From Bacteroidales bacterium (lineage in GTDB: Bacteria; Bacteroidota; Bacteroidia; Bacteroidales; Muribaculaceae): a stretch of DNA of 64,000 nt. The notes below the pieces were generated by a model. That model did no database searches. It was given only the letters and a program-made list of their open reading frames with translations, and had not been told where the DNA came from. The position numbers and the translations under genes were made by a program. This document shows positions 7,552-15,721 of this stretch, piece after piece (the stretch's first letter is position 1; the number at the start of each line of letters is the position of its first letter). The stretch is from contig SFGS01000002.1 of assembly GCA_004557565.1 (NCBI GenBank), positions 87,797-151,796 of the forward strand, given 5' to 3'.

Positions 7552-8533
7552 GTCTGATATTGCCTTCTTCGATTAAACCATTAAGAATATGTGCCAAACA
7601 TCCGCCAGAGCAGATGTTTTCTTCTCTATACAAGCAAGTGTCACAACTTTCATATATGCCTCCTACTTCCTTTCTGACTTCTTCCATCTTCTGTCCATAA
7701 AACATTGCAATCTCTTGGTAGGAAGAAAATTCAAACAGACTCTTTTTATAGAATCCAGACAGTGGGAAACATGACCAAACACTCAAATCCGTACCTATAT
7801 CAATTGCAGGTCCACATTGGAAAGAAACTTGTCCTTTGGAATATTTGAAAACTTTTCCCAAGTCTTCATCGCTAAACATACACATCGGGAATCCACAGTC
7901 AAAACCTGGAACAATTCTGTATTTCTCAAACTCGGCAAAAAATCGCATGAGTTTGTCTTTAACTTCATTGAATTTGTTTGGCTTTATGTATAGATTCTTT
8001 TCTCCTGGGATTGGATGCGCAAGACCAAGTCTCACATGTCGGTTCAATCCGTAAGTGACGATATAATCAATAAGGAAAATCATATCAAACTCCAACCTGT
8101 AGATGTTGAAACTTAGCGAAGTTCTGTTGGCAAAGAACTCAAAGAACCTTTTAACCTTTTCAAGATCGGATCTCTTGTTAAACTGTGGTTCATTCACATT
8201 GCAAACGAACGAAACGCGCAACTCTTCAAACGAGAGAAGTTTCTGTGCAAACACTTGAAACTTTTCATCGGGCATAATTCCACTAGTGAAAACCGTCACA
8301 TCCAAACCTCGTTTATTTAGATAAACTATCATATCTGCAACTTCTGGGTGAATCAAAGGCTCGCCACCCAAAAGAGAAATATGTTGTTCTCCCGAAGACT
8401 GCAACAAGTCTGCAATGTAAATGATATTATCCCAGCTCAATGCATCTTTCACATCAGCTTCCGACATATACTGCTTTGCAAAGCAATAAGGACAACTTCT
8501 TACGCAAGTCTCAGTCAAAAGTACATTTGCCAT
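7532..8533 (-). CDS. Radical SAM protein with SPASM-like C-terminus, first gene of RiPP operon
   Basis: The 333-residue protein has CVRSCPYC at residues 10-17 (radical-SAM cluster), HISLLGGEPLIHPE near 51-64, and a C-terminal cysteine set: CGPAID, WSCFPLSGF, CDTCLYREENICSGGCLAH. That is a twitch/SPASM arrangement for auxiliary clusters. It is more compact than the second maturase at 5609-6718 and clearly not its duplicate, so the locus has two different radical-SAM enzymes. Being first in the six-gene unit, it probably has the promoter just upstream. Substrate inferred from context to be the Tyr/Asn-repeat peptide. Confidence 0.88.
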   Translation of the reverse strand: MANVLLTETCVRSCPYCFAKQYMSEADVKDALSWDNIIYIADLLQSSGEQHISLLGGEPLIHPEVADMIVYLNKRGLDVTVFTSGIMPDEKFQVFAQKLLSFEELRVSFVCNVNEPQFNKRSDLEKVKRFFEFFANRTSLSFNIYRLEFDMIFLIDYIVTYGLNRHVRLGLAHPIPGEKNLYIKPNKFNEVKDKLMRFFAEFEKYRIVPGFDCGFPMCMFSDEDLGKVFKYSKGQVSFQCGPAIDIGTDLSVWSCFPLSGFYKKSLFEFSSYQEIAMFYGQKMEEVRKEVGGIYESCDTCLYREENICSGGCLAHILNGLIEEGNIRHEDNNI

Positions 8534-8548
8534 AGTCGTATATTATCT

Positions 8549-8582
8549 TAAAATTAAATAGTTCTATACCCGTTGGCGCAAT
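8549..8582 (-). promoter_or_regulatory. Weak candidate promoter of the RiPP operon
   Basis: On the complementary strand, ATTG (8579-8582) precedes TAATTTTA (8549-8556) by 22 nt, ending 15 nt before the first gene's ATG. The -7 box misses the final G of TAnnTTTG and the spacing is at the long end, so this is a tentative call. A weak promoter could mean that the operon needs an activator. Confidence 0.3.
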
Positions 8583-8600
8583 TAATTTAAGTTGATAAAT

Positions 8601-8795
8601 ATGAGTAAAAGGTTGTACATATCGCTGTTTTTTAGTAACATAGTGGTAGTCAAAACATTAAGTTCAAACTATCGTATGTACAACCATTATACAAAATTCG
8701 TCAAAATACTTGAGATATGCAAGCAATTCTCTGAGAATCTAGTCAATGAATCTGGTAATGTTACACCGCCAGCTCCAAATAATAAAAAATTATAA
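8601..8795 (+). CDS. Small orphan ORF, possible truncated transposase start
   Basis: A 64-residue frame from ATG 8601, divergent from the RiPP operon. The sequence MYNHYTKFVKILEICKQFSE followed by NLVNESGNV resembles, from memory, the beginning of some Bacteroides insertion-sequence transposases, after which such proteins run on for over 200 residues. Here it ends within about 13 unrelated residues (TPPAPNNKKL). It may be an IS remnant or a spurious frame; a separate RiPP-associated peptide cannot be excluded. The rest of 8534-8863 shows only the promoters listed. Confidence 0.3.
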   Translation: MSKRLYISLFFSNIVVVKTLSSNYRMYNHYTKFVKILEICKQFSENLVNESGNVTPPAPNNKKL

Positions 8796-8809
8796 TATGG
8801 CAAAAATAC

Positions 8810-8840
8810 TTTGTGGAATGAAAAAACGTTTGTAACTTTC
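8810..8840 (+). promoter_or_regulatory. Promoter of lipoprotein gene
   Basis: TTTG at 8810-8813, 19 nt spacer, then TAACTTTC at 8833-8840, a near-perfect Bacteroidetes sigma-ABfr promoter 23 nt before the ATG at 8864. Confidence 0.65.
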
Positions 8841-8863
8841 GCAAAATTTGGAAATTTACAATT

Positions 8864-9478
8864 ATGAAATCATTACTCTATACAGCTATATTATTATTCA
8901 TTTGTGGTGCTTTCTCTTGTTCAAAAAACAAAAACGCACAAAAAGATTCATACAAGCTTTCTGATGAAATTGTGATGGACTCTATTTCTATCGACGATTT
9001 TAAGACCCTGATGGATAAGGCTGTTAGCGAGAATGACACATCAGATATTCAAAAACTTTTAGGCTTAGCGCAAAGCACTTATCAAAAGATTTCTTTACGC
9101 AACGATGTCGAGGCAGAAAACTTTGCACAGCAGGTGAAAGCTGTGATCTTAGGCGAGCCTTATTTAGACAACCTCATTACGAACAAAGACAATTTCTTCT
9201 TCAAATTCAACAACAACGCTTTTGAAGAACGACCAGACACAGACAGGGAAGAACAAGAATTGCGTGAGCAAAACTTGGAAGACTATGAGGAAGTCTTGAC
9301 TGATGAAGAACTTCAGGAAATCAACGAGGGTAAAATCCCTACTCAAAGTGATCCAGAAAAGAAGTCTGCTGAAACTAAAAAGGCTGACGATAAAAAGACT
9401 ACTCCTGAAGCAACTGCGGCTCAACCAAAGGATAGAGTGAAGAACTCATTCGAAAAGACAACTACTAAAAACAATTAA
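8864..9478 (+). CDS. Hypothetical lipoprotein
   Basis: A 204-residue protein with a lipoprotein signal (MKSLLYTAILLFICGAFSCS; lipid-attachment Cys at residue 19). The mature chain is highly charged. Residues about 30-90 have heptad-like helices (DSISIDDFKTLMDKAVSEND), and the last 60 residues are Glu/Lys/Thr/Ala-rich and probably disordered. No enzyme motif is seen and no family recognised. It has its own promoter and lies ahead of the two secreted propeller-like genes, with about 100 bp between. Likely periplasmic or outer-membrane-tethered; function unknown. Confidence 0.8.
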   Translation: MKSLLYTAILLFICGAFSCSKNKNAQKDSYKLSDEIVMDSISIDDFKTLMDKAVSENDTSDIQKLLGLAQSTYQKISLRNDVEAENFAQQVKAVILGEPYLDNLITNKDNFFFKFNNNAFEERPDTDREEQELREQNLEDYEEVLTDEELQEINEGKIPTQSDPEKKSAETKKADDKKTTPEATAAQPKDRVKNSFEKTTTKNN

Positions 9479-9579
9479 TAAAAAATCACTACTCAATTTC
9501 ACTTTTTAATACAAACTTTGAACGACCTTGTGAAGAGTTGTTCTCAATGAATTTATTATTTAGGCTAAATTTTAATTTT

Positions 9580-10455
9580 ATGGTGAAGTTCAATCTATTA
9601 TTTGCATTACTAATCACTCCATTAGTATGCTTTGGTCAGAATGCTTATGACTATTATGGTGAAAAAGTGCAACTTGAAGCACATTATTTTCAAAGTCAAA
9701 ATGCCGGCAAACTTCAAGGCGACAAAAAGTTGTCGTATCAAGGTATGGACATCAGCAATGGTTACGCCGTGAGTGCCCAATCTACAGGAGTAATCACAGT
9801 ATATGATTTGAATGGTGGCGATATGAGCAAGGAAAAACAACTCAAACTTTCCACTTTCTCAAAAACAGCCAACGCCTATAATGTATCGTTTGGCACAAAA
9901 AAGATGACAGAAGAAGACGTTCTGCCTTTGCTTTATGTGAGTGGCAACCATGGCGTGTTGAATGTTGCGCAAATTGAAAAGAAATTCAAAAATGTAAATG
10001 CTGTTCAAACCATCACCCTTGATGCAAAATTCAGCAAAATTGATTGGGCTGTAGATGCCGACAACGGCTTCTTGTATGCATTCTGCACTAATAAGAATGG
10101 CACTCACCAAATCATGCGTTTCATTGTGCCAGAAGTGAAAGAAGGCGAAGTGAGCACTGTGAAACTGAAAACCAGTGATGCTTTAGACAATTATCTCGTA
10201 GAGAAATACTACCAAGGCAAAGCTATGACCTCGACTCACGGTGTTTATGTGCACGACGGTCAACTCTACATCACTTCAGGCAATGGTACACCTAACGACG
10301 CATCTCGCCTCTATGTTTGGGACCTTTGTGGTAAAATGTTGCGCAATGTGATTGACCTGTCCACAGCCACTCGCGACGAGTTGAAGGCTTGCAGTGTACA
10401 TAATGGCGCATTGTATGTTCAAACCCAAAGCAGCATGTATAAACTGATTTTCTAA
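9580..10455 (+). CDS. Secreted propeller-like protein, paralogue A
   Basis: The start at 9580 gives MVKFNLLFALLITPLVCFGQ, a standard signal peptide with Gln after cleavage; an upstream in-frame ATG at 9547 would add 11 hydrophobic residues and is less likely. The mature part has repeated beta-strand blocks (GYAVSAQSTGVITVYDL, LYVWDLCGKMLRNVIDLS, GALYVQTQSSMYKL) resembling WD/propeller blades. It is paralogous to the next gene: LSYQGMD/LNYHGMD, KIDWAVDADNGFLYAF/TLQWVVDKENKFLYGF and matching C-termini. The 9-bp gap and 6-bp gap to the helicase suggest one transcript. No enzyme motif is seen; likely a periplasmic or surface binding protein. Confidence 0.8.
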   Translation: MVKFNLLFALLITPLVCFGQNAYDYYGEKVQLEAHYFQSQNAGKLQGDKKLSYQGMDISNGYAVSAQSTGVITVYDLNGGDMSKEKQLKLSTFSKTANAYNVSFGTKKMTEEDVLPLLYVSGNHGVLNVAQIEKKFKNVNAVQTITLDAKFSKIDWAVDADNGFLYAFCTNKNGTHQIMRFIVPEVKEGEVSTVKLKTSDALDNYLVEKYYQGKAMTSTHGVYVHDGQLYITSGNGTPNDASRLYVWDLCGKMLRNVIDLSTATRDELKACSVHNGALYVQTQSSMYKLIF

Positions 10456-10464
10456 GTCCACATT

Positions 10465-11406
10465 ATGAAACGTATTGTATTATTCGGAATGGCTCTGCTG
10501 TGCATTGTCGGAATGAATGCACAAGACAGATTTTATTATAGTGGCCCGCAGTTAAGTATTGCTAAAAATCAGTTCACTTGCGTGTCGGTAGGTAAATTAG
10601 ATGGCACAGCCGACTTGAACTACCACGGCATGGACTGCTGGAATGAATATATCGTTAGCCTCCAAAATGAGGGTATGGCTACCACATATAAATACGGCGG
10701 CATGACTGTCGCAAAAATCGGCACATTCAAACTTGGCAGTTATGGCGACAAAAACACCGCTAAAGTAGCAAGTTTTAGCAGCCAGTTTTTCTCAAGAGAG
10801 GATAAGATGCCGCTTTTGTTTGTTAGCCAATCGCATAATGAAGCTGTCGGAGGGCAGAAAGACGTGATTTTTGTGGAGCGAATTAGCGCTAACATGAAGT
10901 CATCAAAATTGGTGGCAAAAATCCAATTTAAGGAAGCGAACAAACTTTTTGGCAACACTCTTCAGTGGGTGGTAGATAAGGAAAACAAATTCCTTTATGG
11001 CTTTGGCAATACCATCGACGATTCAAATGCGAGCAACAAGCATCGTCTGGTGAAATTCAAGTTGCCAACTATCTCAGTCAAGGCTAAAGGTAAAAACATC
11101 CCAACCATCAATCTGAGTGAAAAAAATTTGCTCGAAAACTATTTGATAGAAGATTATTGCCCTATGTTCAAGAGCATGGCAAGTCATGGATTGATGGTGA
11201 AGTACGGACTGCTATATATGCCAGTAGGTAAGGGCACAAGTTCACAGCCATCTACCATGTATGTATGGAATTTGGCTAAAAGAAAATTGCAAAATGCAAT
11301 TGACATGAGTGCTTCCACAACTGGCGAATTGACCGACTGTGCTGAATGTATGGGCGAACTTCTTATCCAATCACAAGACAGTATCTACAAACTAAGATTT
11401 GAATAA
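10465..11406 (+). CDS. Secreted propeller-like protein, paralogue B
   Basis: The 313-residue product begins with a signal peptide (MKRIVLFGMALLCIVGMNAQ). It aligns over its whole length with the upstream gene, including the motifs GKLDGTADLNYHGMD, WVVDKENKFLYGFG, ASHGLMVKYGLLYMPVGKG and the end LIQSQDSIYKLRFE. The pair arose by tandem duplication and has diverged strongly. Beta-rich repeats suggest a propeller. It starts 9 bp after paralogue A and ends 6 bp before the DEAD-box gene. No function recognised; the pair's secretion contrasts with the cytoplasmic helicase in the same unit. Confidence 0.8.
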   Translation: MKRIVLFGMALLCIVGMNAQDRFYYSGPQLSIAKNQFTCVSVGKLDGTADLNYHGMDCWNEYIVSLQNEGMATTYKYGGMTVAKIGTFKLGSYGDKNTAKVASFSSQFFSREDKMPLLFVSQSHNEAVGGQKDVIFVERISANMKSSKLVAKIQFKEANKLFGNTLQWVVDKENKFLYGFGNTIDDSNASNKHRLVKFKLPTISVKAKGKNIPTINLSEKNLLENYLIEDYCPMFKSMASHGLMVKYGLLYMPVGKGTSSQPSTMYVWNLAKRKLQNAIDMSASTTGELTDCAECMGELLIQSQDSIYKLRFE

Positions 11407-11412
11407 TTAATA

Positions 11413-12777
11413 ATGAAGGAGCAAGAGATTTTATCATTAATCAATGGGCGTTTGGGAATTAGCGACCTGAATGATTTGCAAAAGTCTGTTTTGAAGAATC
11501 TAAAGATTTCTTCAAGCGCTATTATATACTCTCCTACGGGCAGTGGTAAAACTCTTGCTTTTTCTGTTACTTTGCTTAAGGCTCTGAAAAACTTTGACAC
11601 GGAGAAACTTCAAGCCGTAATCATCGCGCCTTCACGTGAATTGGTAATTCAAATTTCCGACGTGATTCGCCCGATTGCTCCCGACTATAAAGTGACTTCG
11701 CTTTATGGTGGCCATAATGTGGCTGATGAGAAAAATTCACTGCAAAATGTGCCAAGCATTATTGTTGGCACTCCAGGCCGACTGCTCGACCACACCAACA
11801 GAGGAAACATTGACTTGACGAATGTTCGCCAACTGATTCTCGATGAGTTTGACAAATGCTTGGAATTGGGTTTTGAGGAAGAAATGCGCAAACTGCTGAA
11901 GAAAATGCCAAATCTTTCGAGAAAAATCCTCACTTCGGCTACCATTCTCAACGAAATACCCGAATTTGTCAATCTGAGAGAATATGTTACTCTTGATTTT
12001 CTTGAGAGTGCAGAAAATCCAAGCGAAAGAACCACGGTTTGGCAAGTGAAGAGCGAGGAAAAAGACAAATTGGCAGCACTCCGCACTTTGCTTTACAGCA
12101 TTCCGCAAGGCAAAACCATCATATTTGCCAACTATCGTGATGCCGTGTCAAGAATATATCAGAATCTGAAAGACAATCAAATTTCTGCCGGCATTTACCA
12201 CGGTGCGTTGGAGCAGATGGATAGGGAAAAGGCGATTGCGATGTTTAATAATGAGTCTTATCCGATTCTTGTATCTACCGATTTGGGATCGCGTGGTTTG
12301 GACATCAAAGAAGTGAAAAATATCATTCATTATCATCTGCCAATATCGCAAGAATCGTACACCCACCGTAATGGGCGCACCGCTCGTGTTGACAAAACTG
12401 GCGATGTGTATATTCTTACTCACCAAGATGAGCAACTGCCCGATTTTGTGACGATTGACGAAACATTCAACTTGCCTGAAAAATGCGAGCAAAAATCTAT
12501 TGTAAATAGGAACAGCACACTGTACTTCAAAGCAGGTAAAAAGGAGAAAATCTCAAAAGCCGACATCGTGGGCTTTATCGCCAACAATAGCCAAATCGTG
12601 CCCAATGAAATTGGTGTGATTAATGTATATGACCATTATGCTTTGGTGGCAGTGCCAAAACAGAAAGCGAAAACCGCTATTGCGCAACTGCTGAAAGCGA
12701 AAATCAAAGGAAAGAAGATTAGAATTGAAATCGCATCGGTTGAAGTAAGAATAAGCCGCCCAAACAATAAAAAGTAG
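11413..12777 (+). CDS. DEAD-box RNA helicase with DbpA-like C-terminal domain (DEFD variant)
   Basis: ATP-dependent RNA helicase of 454 residues. Visible motifs are SPTGSGKT (motif I, about 39-46), PSRELV (Ia), TPGRLLDH (Ib), LDEFDK (motif II, DEFD in place of DEAD), TSAT (III), STDLGSRGLDI (V) and HRNGRTAR (VI). The C-terminal 70 residues (DIVGFIANNSQI, GVINVYDHYALVAVPK, KGKKIRIEIA) resemble the DbpA RNA-binding domain, which targets 23S rRNA, so ribosome assembly is a likely role. It ends 9 bp before the convergent Sua5 gene without a visible hairpin. Confidence 0.9.
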   Translation: MKEQEILSLINGRLGISDLNDLQKSVLKNLKISSSAIIYSPTGSGKTLAFSVTLLKALKNFDTEKLQAVIIAPSRELVIQISDVIRPIAPDYKVTSLYGGHNVADEKNSLQNVPSIIVGTPGRLLDHTNRGNIDLTNVRQLILDEFDKCLELGFEEEMRKLLKKMPNLSRKILTSATILNEIPEFVNLREYVTLDFLESAENPSERTTVWQVKSEEKDKLAALRTLLYSIPQGKTIIFANYRDAVSRIYQNLKDNQISAGIYHGALEQMDREKAIAMFNNESYPILVSTDLGSRGLDIKEVKNIIHYHLPISQESYTHRNGRTARVDKTGDVYILTHQDEQLPDFVTIDETFNLPEKCEQKSIVNRNSTLYFKAGKKEKISKADIVGFIANNSQIVPNEIGVINVYDHYALVAVPKQKAKTAIAQLLKAKIKGKKIRIEIASVEVRISRPNNKK

Positions 12778-12786
12778 AGTAGGGGA

Positions 12787-13392
12787 CTACAATTCAAATT
12801 CCCCTTTTCCTTCTCTTAGCACTTCAAAGTCGCCTGATGTGCAATCTATTACTGTTGAAGGAATTGTGCCACCTCTGCCTGAGTCGATCACAATATCTAC
12901 ATCGTTTTTGTGGCGATCGGCCATCAACTCCGGTTCGCACATATAATCGTCAGACTGCGCATCAACCGATGTTGAAAGAATTGGCCTTCCCAAAGCCTCT
13001 ACAATCCTACACGCCACAGAATTTGAGGGGATTCTAATACCCACAGTTCTTCTGCCTTTAAACGCTTTGGGGAGTTTTGACAAGGCTGGCAAAATGAAGG
13101 TGTAAGGACCTGGTAAATATTGCTTCATCACCTTAAATTCCATGTTTCCAAACTTTGCATACTCCGTAACCTGTGAAATATCGTGGCAAATGATAGTCAA
13201 GTTGGTTTTTGCCGACTTCATCGCCTTGATGGCACACACTTTCTCAATAGCCGAATTATTCAGCGCGTCGCACCCGATGGCATAAAGCGTGTCGGTGGGG
13301 TAGATGATGATACCGCCTTTTTCAAGCGTATCAACCACCATGTCGATATAGCGATCGTTGATATTATCTTCTAAGATATTAAGGATTTTCAT
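12787..13392 (-). CDS. Threonylcarbamoyl-AMP synthase family (Sua5/TsaC/YciO)
   Basis: Makes the L-threonylcarbamoyl-AMP intermediate for t6A modification of ANN-decoding tRNAs. The 201-residue protein has the YrdC domain: GGIIIYPTDTLYAIGCDA (about 28-45), KxR-like binding region, PGPYTFIL, and VGIRIPSN. The C-terminus STVIDCTSGDFEVLREGKGE matches the family end STiidl...vlReG. No Sua5 C-terminal domain is present, so it is the short TsaC/YciO type. It starts 24 bp after the B3/B4-domain gene and is probably co-transcribed with it. YciO-type paralogues are hard to separate from TsaC by eye. Confidence 0.9.
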   Translation of the reverse strand: MKILNILEDNINDRYIDMVVDTLEKGGIIIYPTDTLYAIGCDALNNSAIEKVCAIKAMKSAKTNLTIICHDISQVTEYAKFGNMEFKVMKQYLPGPYTFILPALSKLPKAFKGRRTVGIRIPSNSVACRIVEALGRPILSTSVDAQSDDYMCEPELMADRHKNDVDIVIDSGRGGTIPSTVIDCTSGDFEVLREGKGEFEL

Positions 13393-13416
13393 TTTGTTAT
13401 ATGTGAAGGTAGTTGT

Positions 13417-14091
13417 TTAATCAAAATTAGAAACGATAGATGTTTGAATATTTGTGGCTTGAGCATACCTTTTCAGCAAATCAACCATCAGATTTATGGT
13501 TTCCTCCATGTCCATTTCTGGACCATAGCCGTTAATGTTGATTTGCACGGTAGTGGTTTCAGGGGTGAATTTCGTTCGTTCTTCGTCGCTTGTTGGTGTA
13601 GCCACACCTCCAATCGCATCACGATAAACGGGCATATTTTCGATATTCAAAGCACCTCTGCCTATGCCGTTATACACTTCGCCCGCTTCGCCAACGCCTA
13701 ACGTGAGCGTGTCGCCCTCGATTTTATCAAAATCCAAGCCGCTGATAGCATAACCGCTCTTAATCGACACCAAGTTCACCACATCAATCAGCGTGGTTAG
13801 GCGATATAAGCCGAGCCCTCTGATAATGCGTCGGCACAGTGCCTCGCTCGCCACCCTATAGCGGCCGGGGTCTTTCCCAAGTGCCTTATACACCTTTCGT
13901 GTGGCAGCCACAGCGGGGCGCTTGTTGATTGCGAGTAGTTCGTAAGAGTTTTTAATGTTGTCGGCCTCCTTCAACAACTCGTTCCAAAGTTCGTCGCAAG
14001 TGTCTCCATTCACCACATCGGCTTGTATCAAGCCAATTTTCATTTGAGGACAAATATCAAGTATTCTTTTATCTACGTTTACTTTAAGCAT
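13417..14091 (-). CDS. B3/B4 tRNA-binding-domain protein
   Basis: A free-standing version of the B3/B4 domain found in the phenylalanyl-tRNA synthetase beta chain. The 224-residue protein contains NKRPAVAATRKVYKALGKDP, RYRVASEALCRRI, LTTLIDVVNLVSI and GGVATPTSDEER, a pattern seen in stand-alone B3/B4 proteins that may edit or bind mischarged tRNA. It is likely the first gene of a two-gene unit with the t6A-type Sua5 protein, both tRNA-related. Its -7 element lies only 5 nt before the ATG, so the transcript may be leaderless. Confidence 0.82.
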   Translation of the reverse strand: MLKVNVDKRILDICPQMKIGLIQADVVNGDTCDELWNELLKEADNIKNSYELLAINKRPAVAATRKVYKALGKDPGRYRVASEALCRRIIRGLGLYRLTTLIDVVNLVSIKSGYAISGLDFDKIEGDTLTLGVGEAGEVYNGIGRGALNIENMPVYRDAIGGVATPTSDEERTKFTPETTTVQININGYGPEMDMEETINLMVDLLKRYAQATNIQTSIVSNFD

Positions 14092-14096
14092 AATGG

Positions 14097-14104
14097 CAAA
14101 ATTA
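14097..14104 (-). promoter_or_regulatory. -7 element almost abutting the B3/B4 gene start
   Basis: The complementary strand reads TAATTTTG at 14104-14097, five nucleotides before the ATG at 14091. In this promoter class transcription begins just a few bases after the -7 box, so the first transcribed base would be at or next to the start codon. Confidence 0.55.
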
Positions 14105-14167
14105 CAAATATAATCTTAAGAAAACAACTCTCTGCCCAGCAAATGCGCAAAATGAAGCGGTCACTAA

Positions 14168-14199
14168 TTTGTTATTGCAACAACTTTGCAGTAACTTTG
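14168..14199 (+). promoter_or_regulatory. hisS promoter
   Basis: TTTG at 14168-14171, a 20-nt spacer, then TAACTTTG at 14192-14199: a full consensus Bacteroidetes promoter. The expected transcript start near 14205 leaves a roughly 20-nt leader before hisS. Confidence 0.75.
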
Positions 14200-14225
14200 C
14201 ATGAAATTTAAAATTTAAAGGCAAA

Positions 14226-15587
14226 ATGGCACAGAAACCATCAATCCCCAAGGGTACACGCGACTTTTCGCCCATTGAAATGGCGAAACGAAATTATATT
14301 TTCAACACTATTAAAGAAGTGTTTTTGCTCTACGGATTCCAGCAAATCGAAACTCCAGCAATGGAGAACCTGTCAACTTTGATGGGCAAGTATGGCGAAG
14401 AGGGCGATAAACTTCTTTTCAAAATGCTCAACAGCGGTGATTATTTGAAAAATGCTCCCGCAGAAATGCTTGAGCAGCACGATTATATACATTTAATTCC
14501 AAAAATCAGTGAAAAAGGACTTCGTTACGACTTGACCGTGCCTTTTGCTCGCTATGTGGTGATGCACCGCAACGATATTCAATTCCCATTTAAGCGCTAT
14601 CAAATTCAACCTGTGTGGCGCGCCGATCGCCCGCAAAAGGGCAGATATCGCGAATTTTACCAGTGCGATGCCGATGTGGTGGGCAGCGATTCGCTGATGA
14701 ACGAGATTGAACTCGTAGGCATGATTGACGAGGTGTTTAAGCGCTTCGGAATTAATGTGATTATAAAAATCAACAATCGTAAAGTGCTTAGCGGTATAGC
14801 AGAAGTGATTGGTGCTCCTGATAAAATCGTCGACATTACCGTGGCTATCGATAAAATCGACAAGATTGGTCTTGAAAATGTGAATGCTGAATTGCTTGAG
14901 AAAGGTCTTTCACAAGATGCAGTTGATGCACTTCAGCCTCTCTTGACACTCAGCGGAAGCAACGAGGAAAAACTCGCAACACTTTCCACCCTTTTGGCTT
15001 CAAGCGAAGTGGGCATGAAGGGTGTGGAGGAATTGCGATATGTTCTCTCCAATTCAGAAGCACAACAGCCTAAGGGCGTAGTCGAACTTGATGTGTCGCT
15101 TGCTCGTGGCTTAAATTATTACACAGGCACCATTATCGAGGTGAAGGCTAAAGATGTGGTGATTGGCAGTATCACTGGTGGTGGCCGTTACGACAACCTT
15201 ACAGGAGTGTTTGGTATGCCTGGCACCTCAGGTGTGGGTATTAGTTTTGGTGCTGACCGTATTTACGATGTGCTCAACACTTTGGAACTCTATCCAAAAG
15301 ACACGCTCGCATCAACTAAAGTGCTGTTCGTGAACTTCGGTGAAAAGGAAGGCGCACAGTCGCTCCAATATGTGATGAAATTGAGAGCAAACGGTATTCC
15401 TGCCGAAATCTATCCCGATTCCACTAAAATGAAAAAGCAAATGAGCTACGCCAACGACAAAAATGTGGCTTATGTTGCAATGGTGGGTGAAACTGAAATG
15501 GCTAATGGCACCATTGCTCTCAAATGTATGGAAACTGGCGAACAAGAAAACCTCACAATTGACGAAGTGATTTCTAAACTGAAATAA
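14226..15587 (+). CDS. hisS: Histidyl-tRNA synthetase
   Basis: Charges tRNA-His with histidine. The 453-residue protein is a class II synthetase: KGTRDFSPIEMAKRNYIF at the start, motif 1 region YGFQQIETPAMEN, motif 2 with QPVWRADRPQKGRYREFYQCDADVVG, the histidine-specific LARGLNYYTGTIIEV (HisA-like block), and motif 3 GGGRYDNLTG...GISFGADRI. The anticodon-binding domain follows (KVLFVNFGEKEG, ANGIPAEIYPDSTKMKKQ). It has its own promoter and terminator, so it is monocistronic. Confidence 0.97.
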   Translation: MAQKPSIPKGTRDFSPIEMAKRNYIFNTIKEVFLLYGFQQIETPAMENLSTLMGKYGEEGDKLLFKMLNSGDYLKNAPAEMLEQHDYIHLIPKISEKGLRYDLTVPFARYVVMHRNDIQFPFKRYQIQPVWRADRPQKGRYREFYQCDADVVGSDSLMNEIELVGMIDEVFKRFGINVIIKINNRKVLSGIAEVIGAPDKIVDITVAIDKIDKIGLENVNAELLEKGLSQDAVDALQPLLTLSGSNEEKLATLSTLLASSEVGMKGVEELRYVLSNSEAQQPKGVVELDVSLARGLNYYTGTIIEVKAKDVVIGSITGGGRYDNLTGVFGMPGTSGVGISFGADRIYDVLNTLELYPKDTLASTKVLFVNFGEKEGAQSLQYVMKLRANGIPAEIYPDSTKMKKQMSYANDKNVAYVAMVGETEMANGTIALKCMETGEQENLTIDEVISKLK

Positions 15588-15610
15588 TTCAACACATATA
15601 CATCATATTT

Positions 15611-15640
15611 AGTCCCATTCTTAGAATGGGACTATTTTTT
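15611..15640 (+). terminator. hisS terminator
   Basis: AGTCCCATTC (15611-15620), loop TTA, GAATGGGACT (15624-15633), then a six-T run: a textbook intrinsic terminator 24 bp after the stop codon. Confidence 0.9.
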
Positions 15641-15684
15641 GTTAAAACCAATTCTTTTTTAACATTTCGGTGAAAGAAATTTTA

Positions 15685-15692
15685 TAACTTTG
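15685..15692 (+). promoter_or_regulatory. -7 element of Crp/Fnr-TSCPD operon
   Basis: TAACTTTG at 15685-15692, perfect -7 consensus, about 30 nt before the ATG at 15722. The -33 region is a T-rich stretch with no exact TTTG at 19-21 nt spacing. Confidence 0.5.
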
Positions 15693-15721
15693 CAAAATAA
15701 ATCACCATTCTTATAAAAAGT

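Noticed and set aside
3852..8533. Assignment of the RiPP operon to known Hxs (His-Xaa-Ser) or GG-Bacteroidales systems
   Set aside because: The repeat is Tyr-x-Asn, not His-x-Ser; there is no GG leader motif, and no HxsD-like protein was seen. The pseudo-radical-SAM resemblance alone is not enough.
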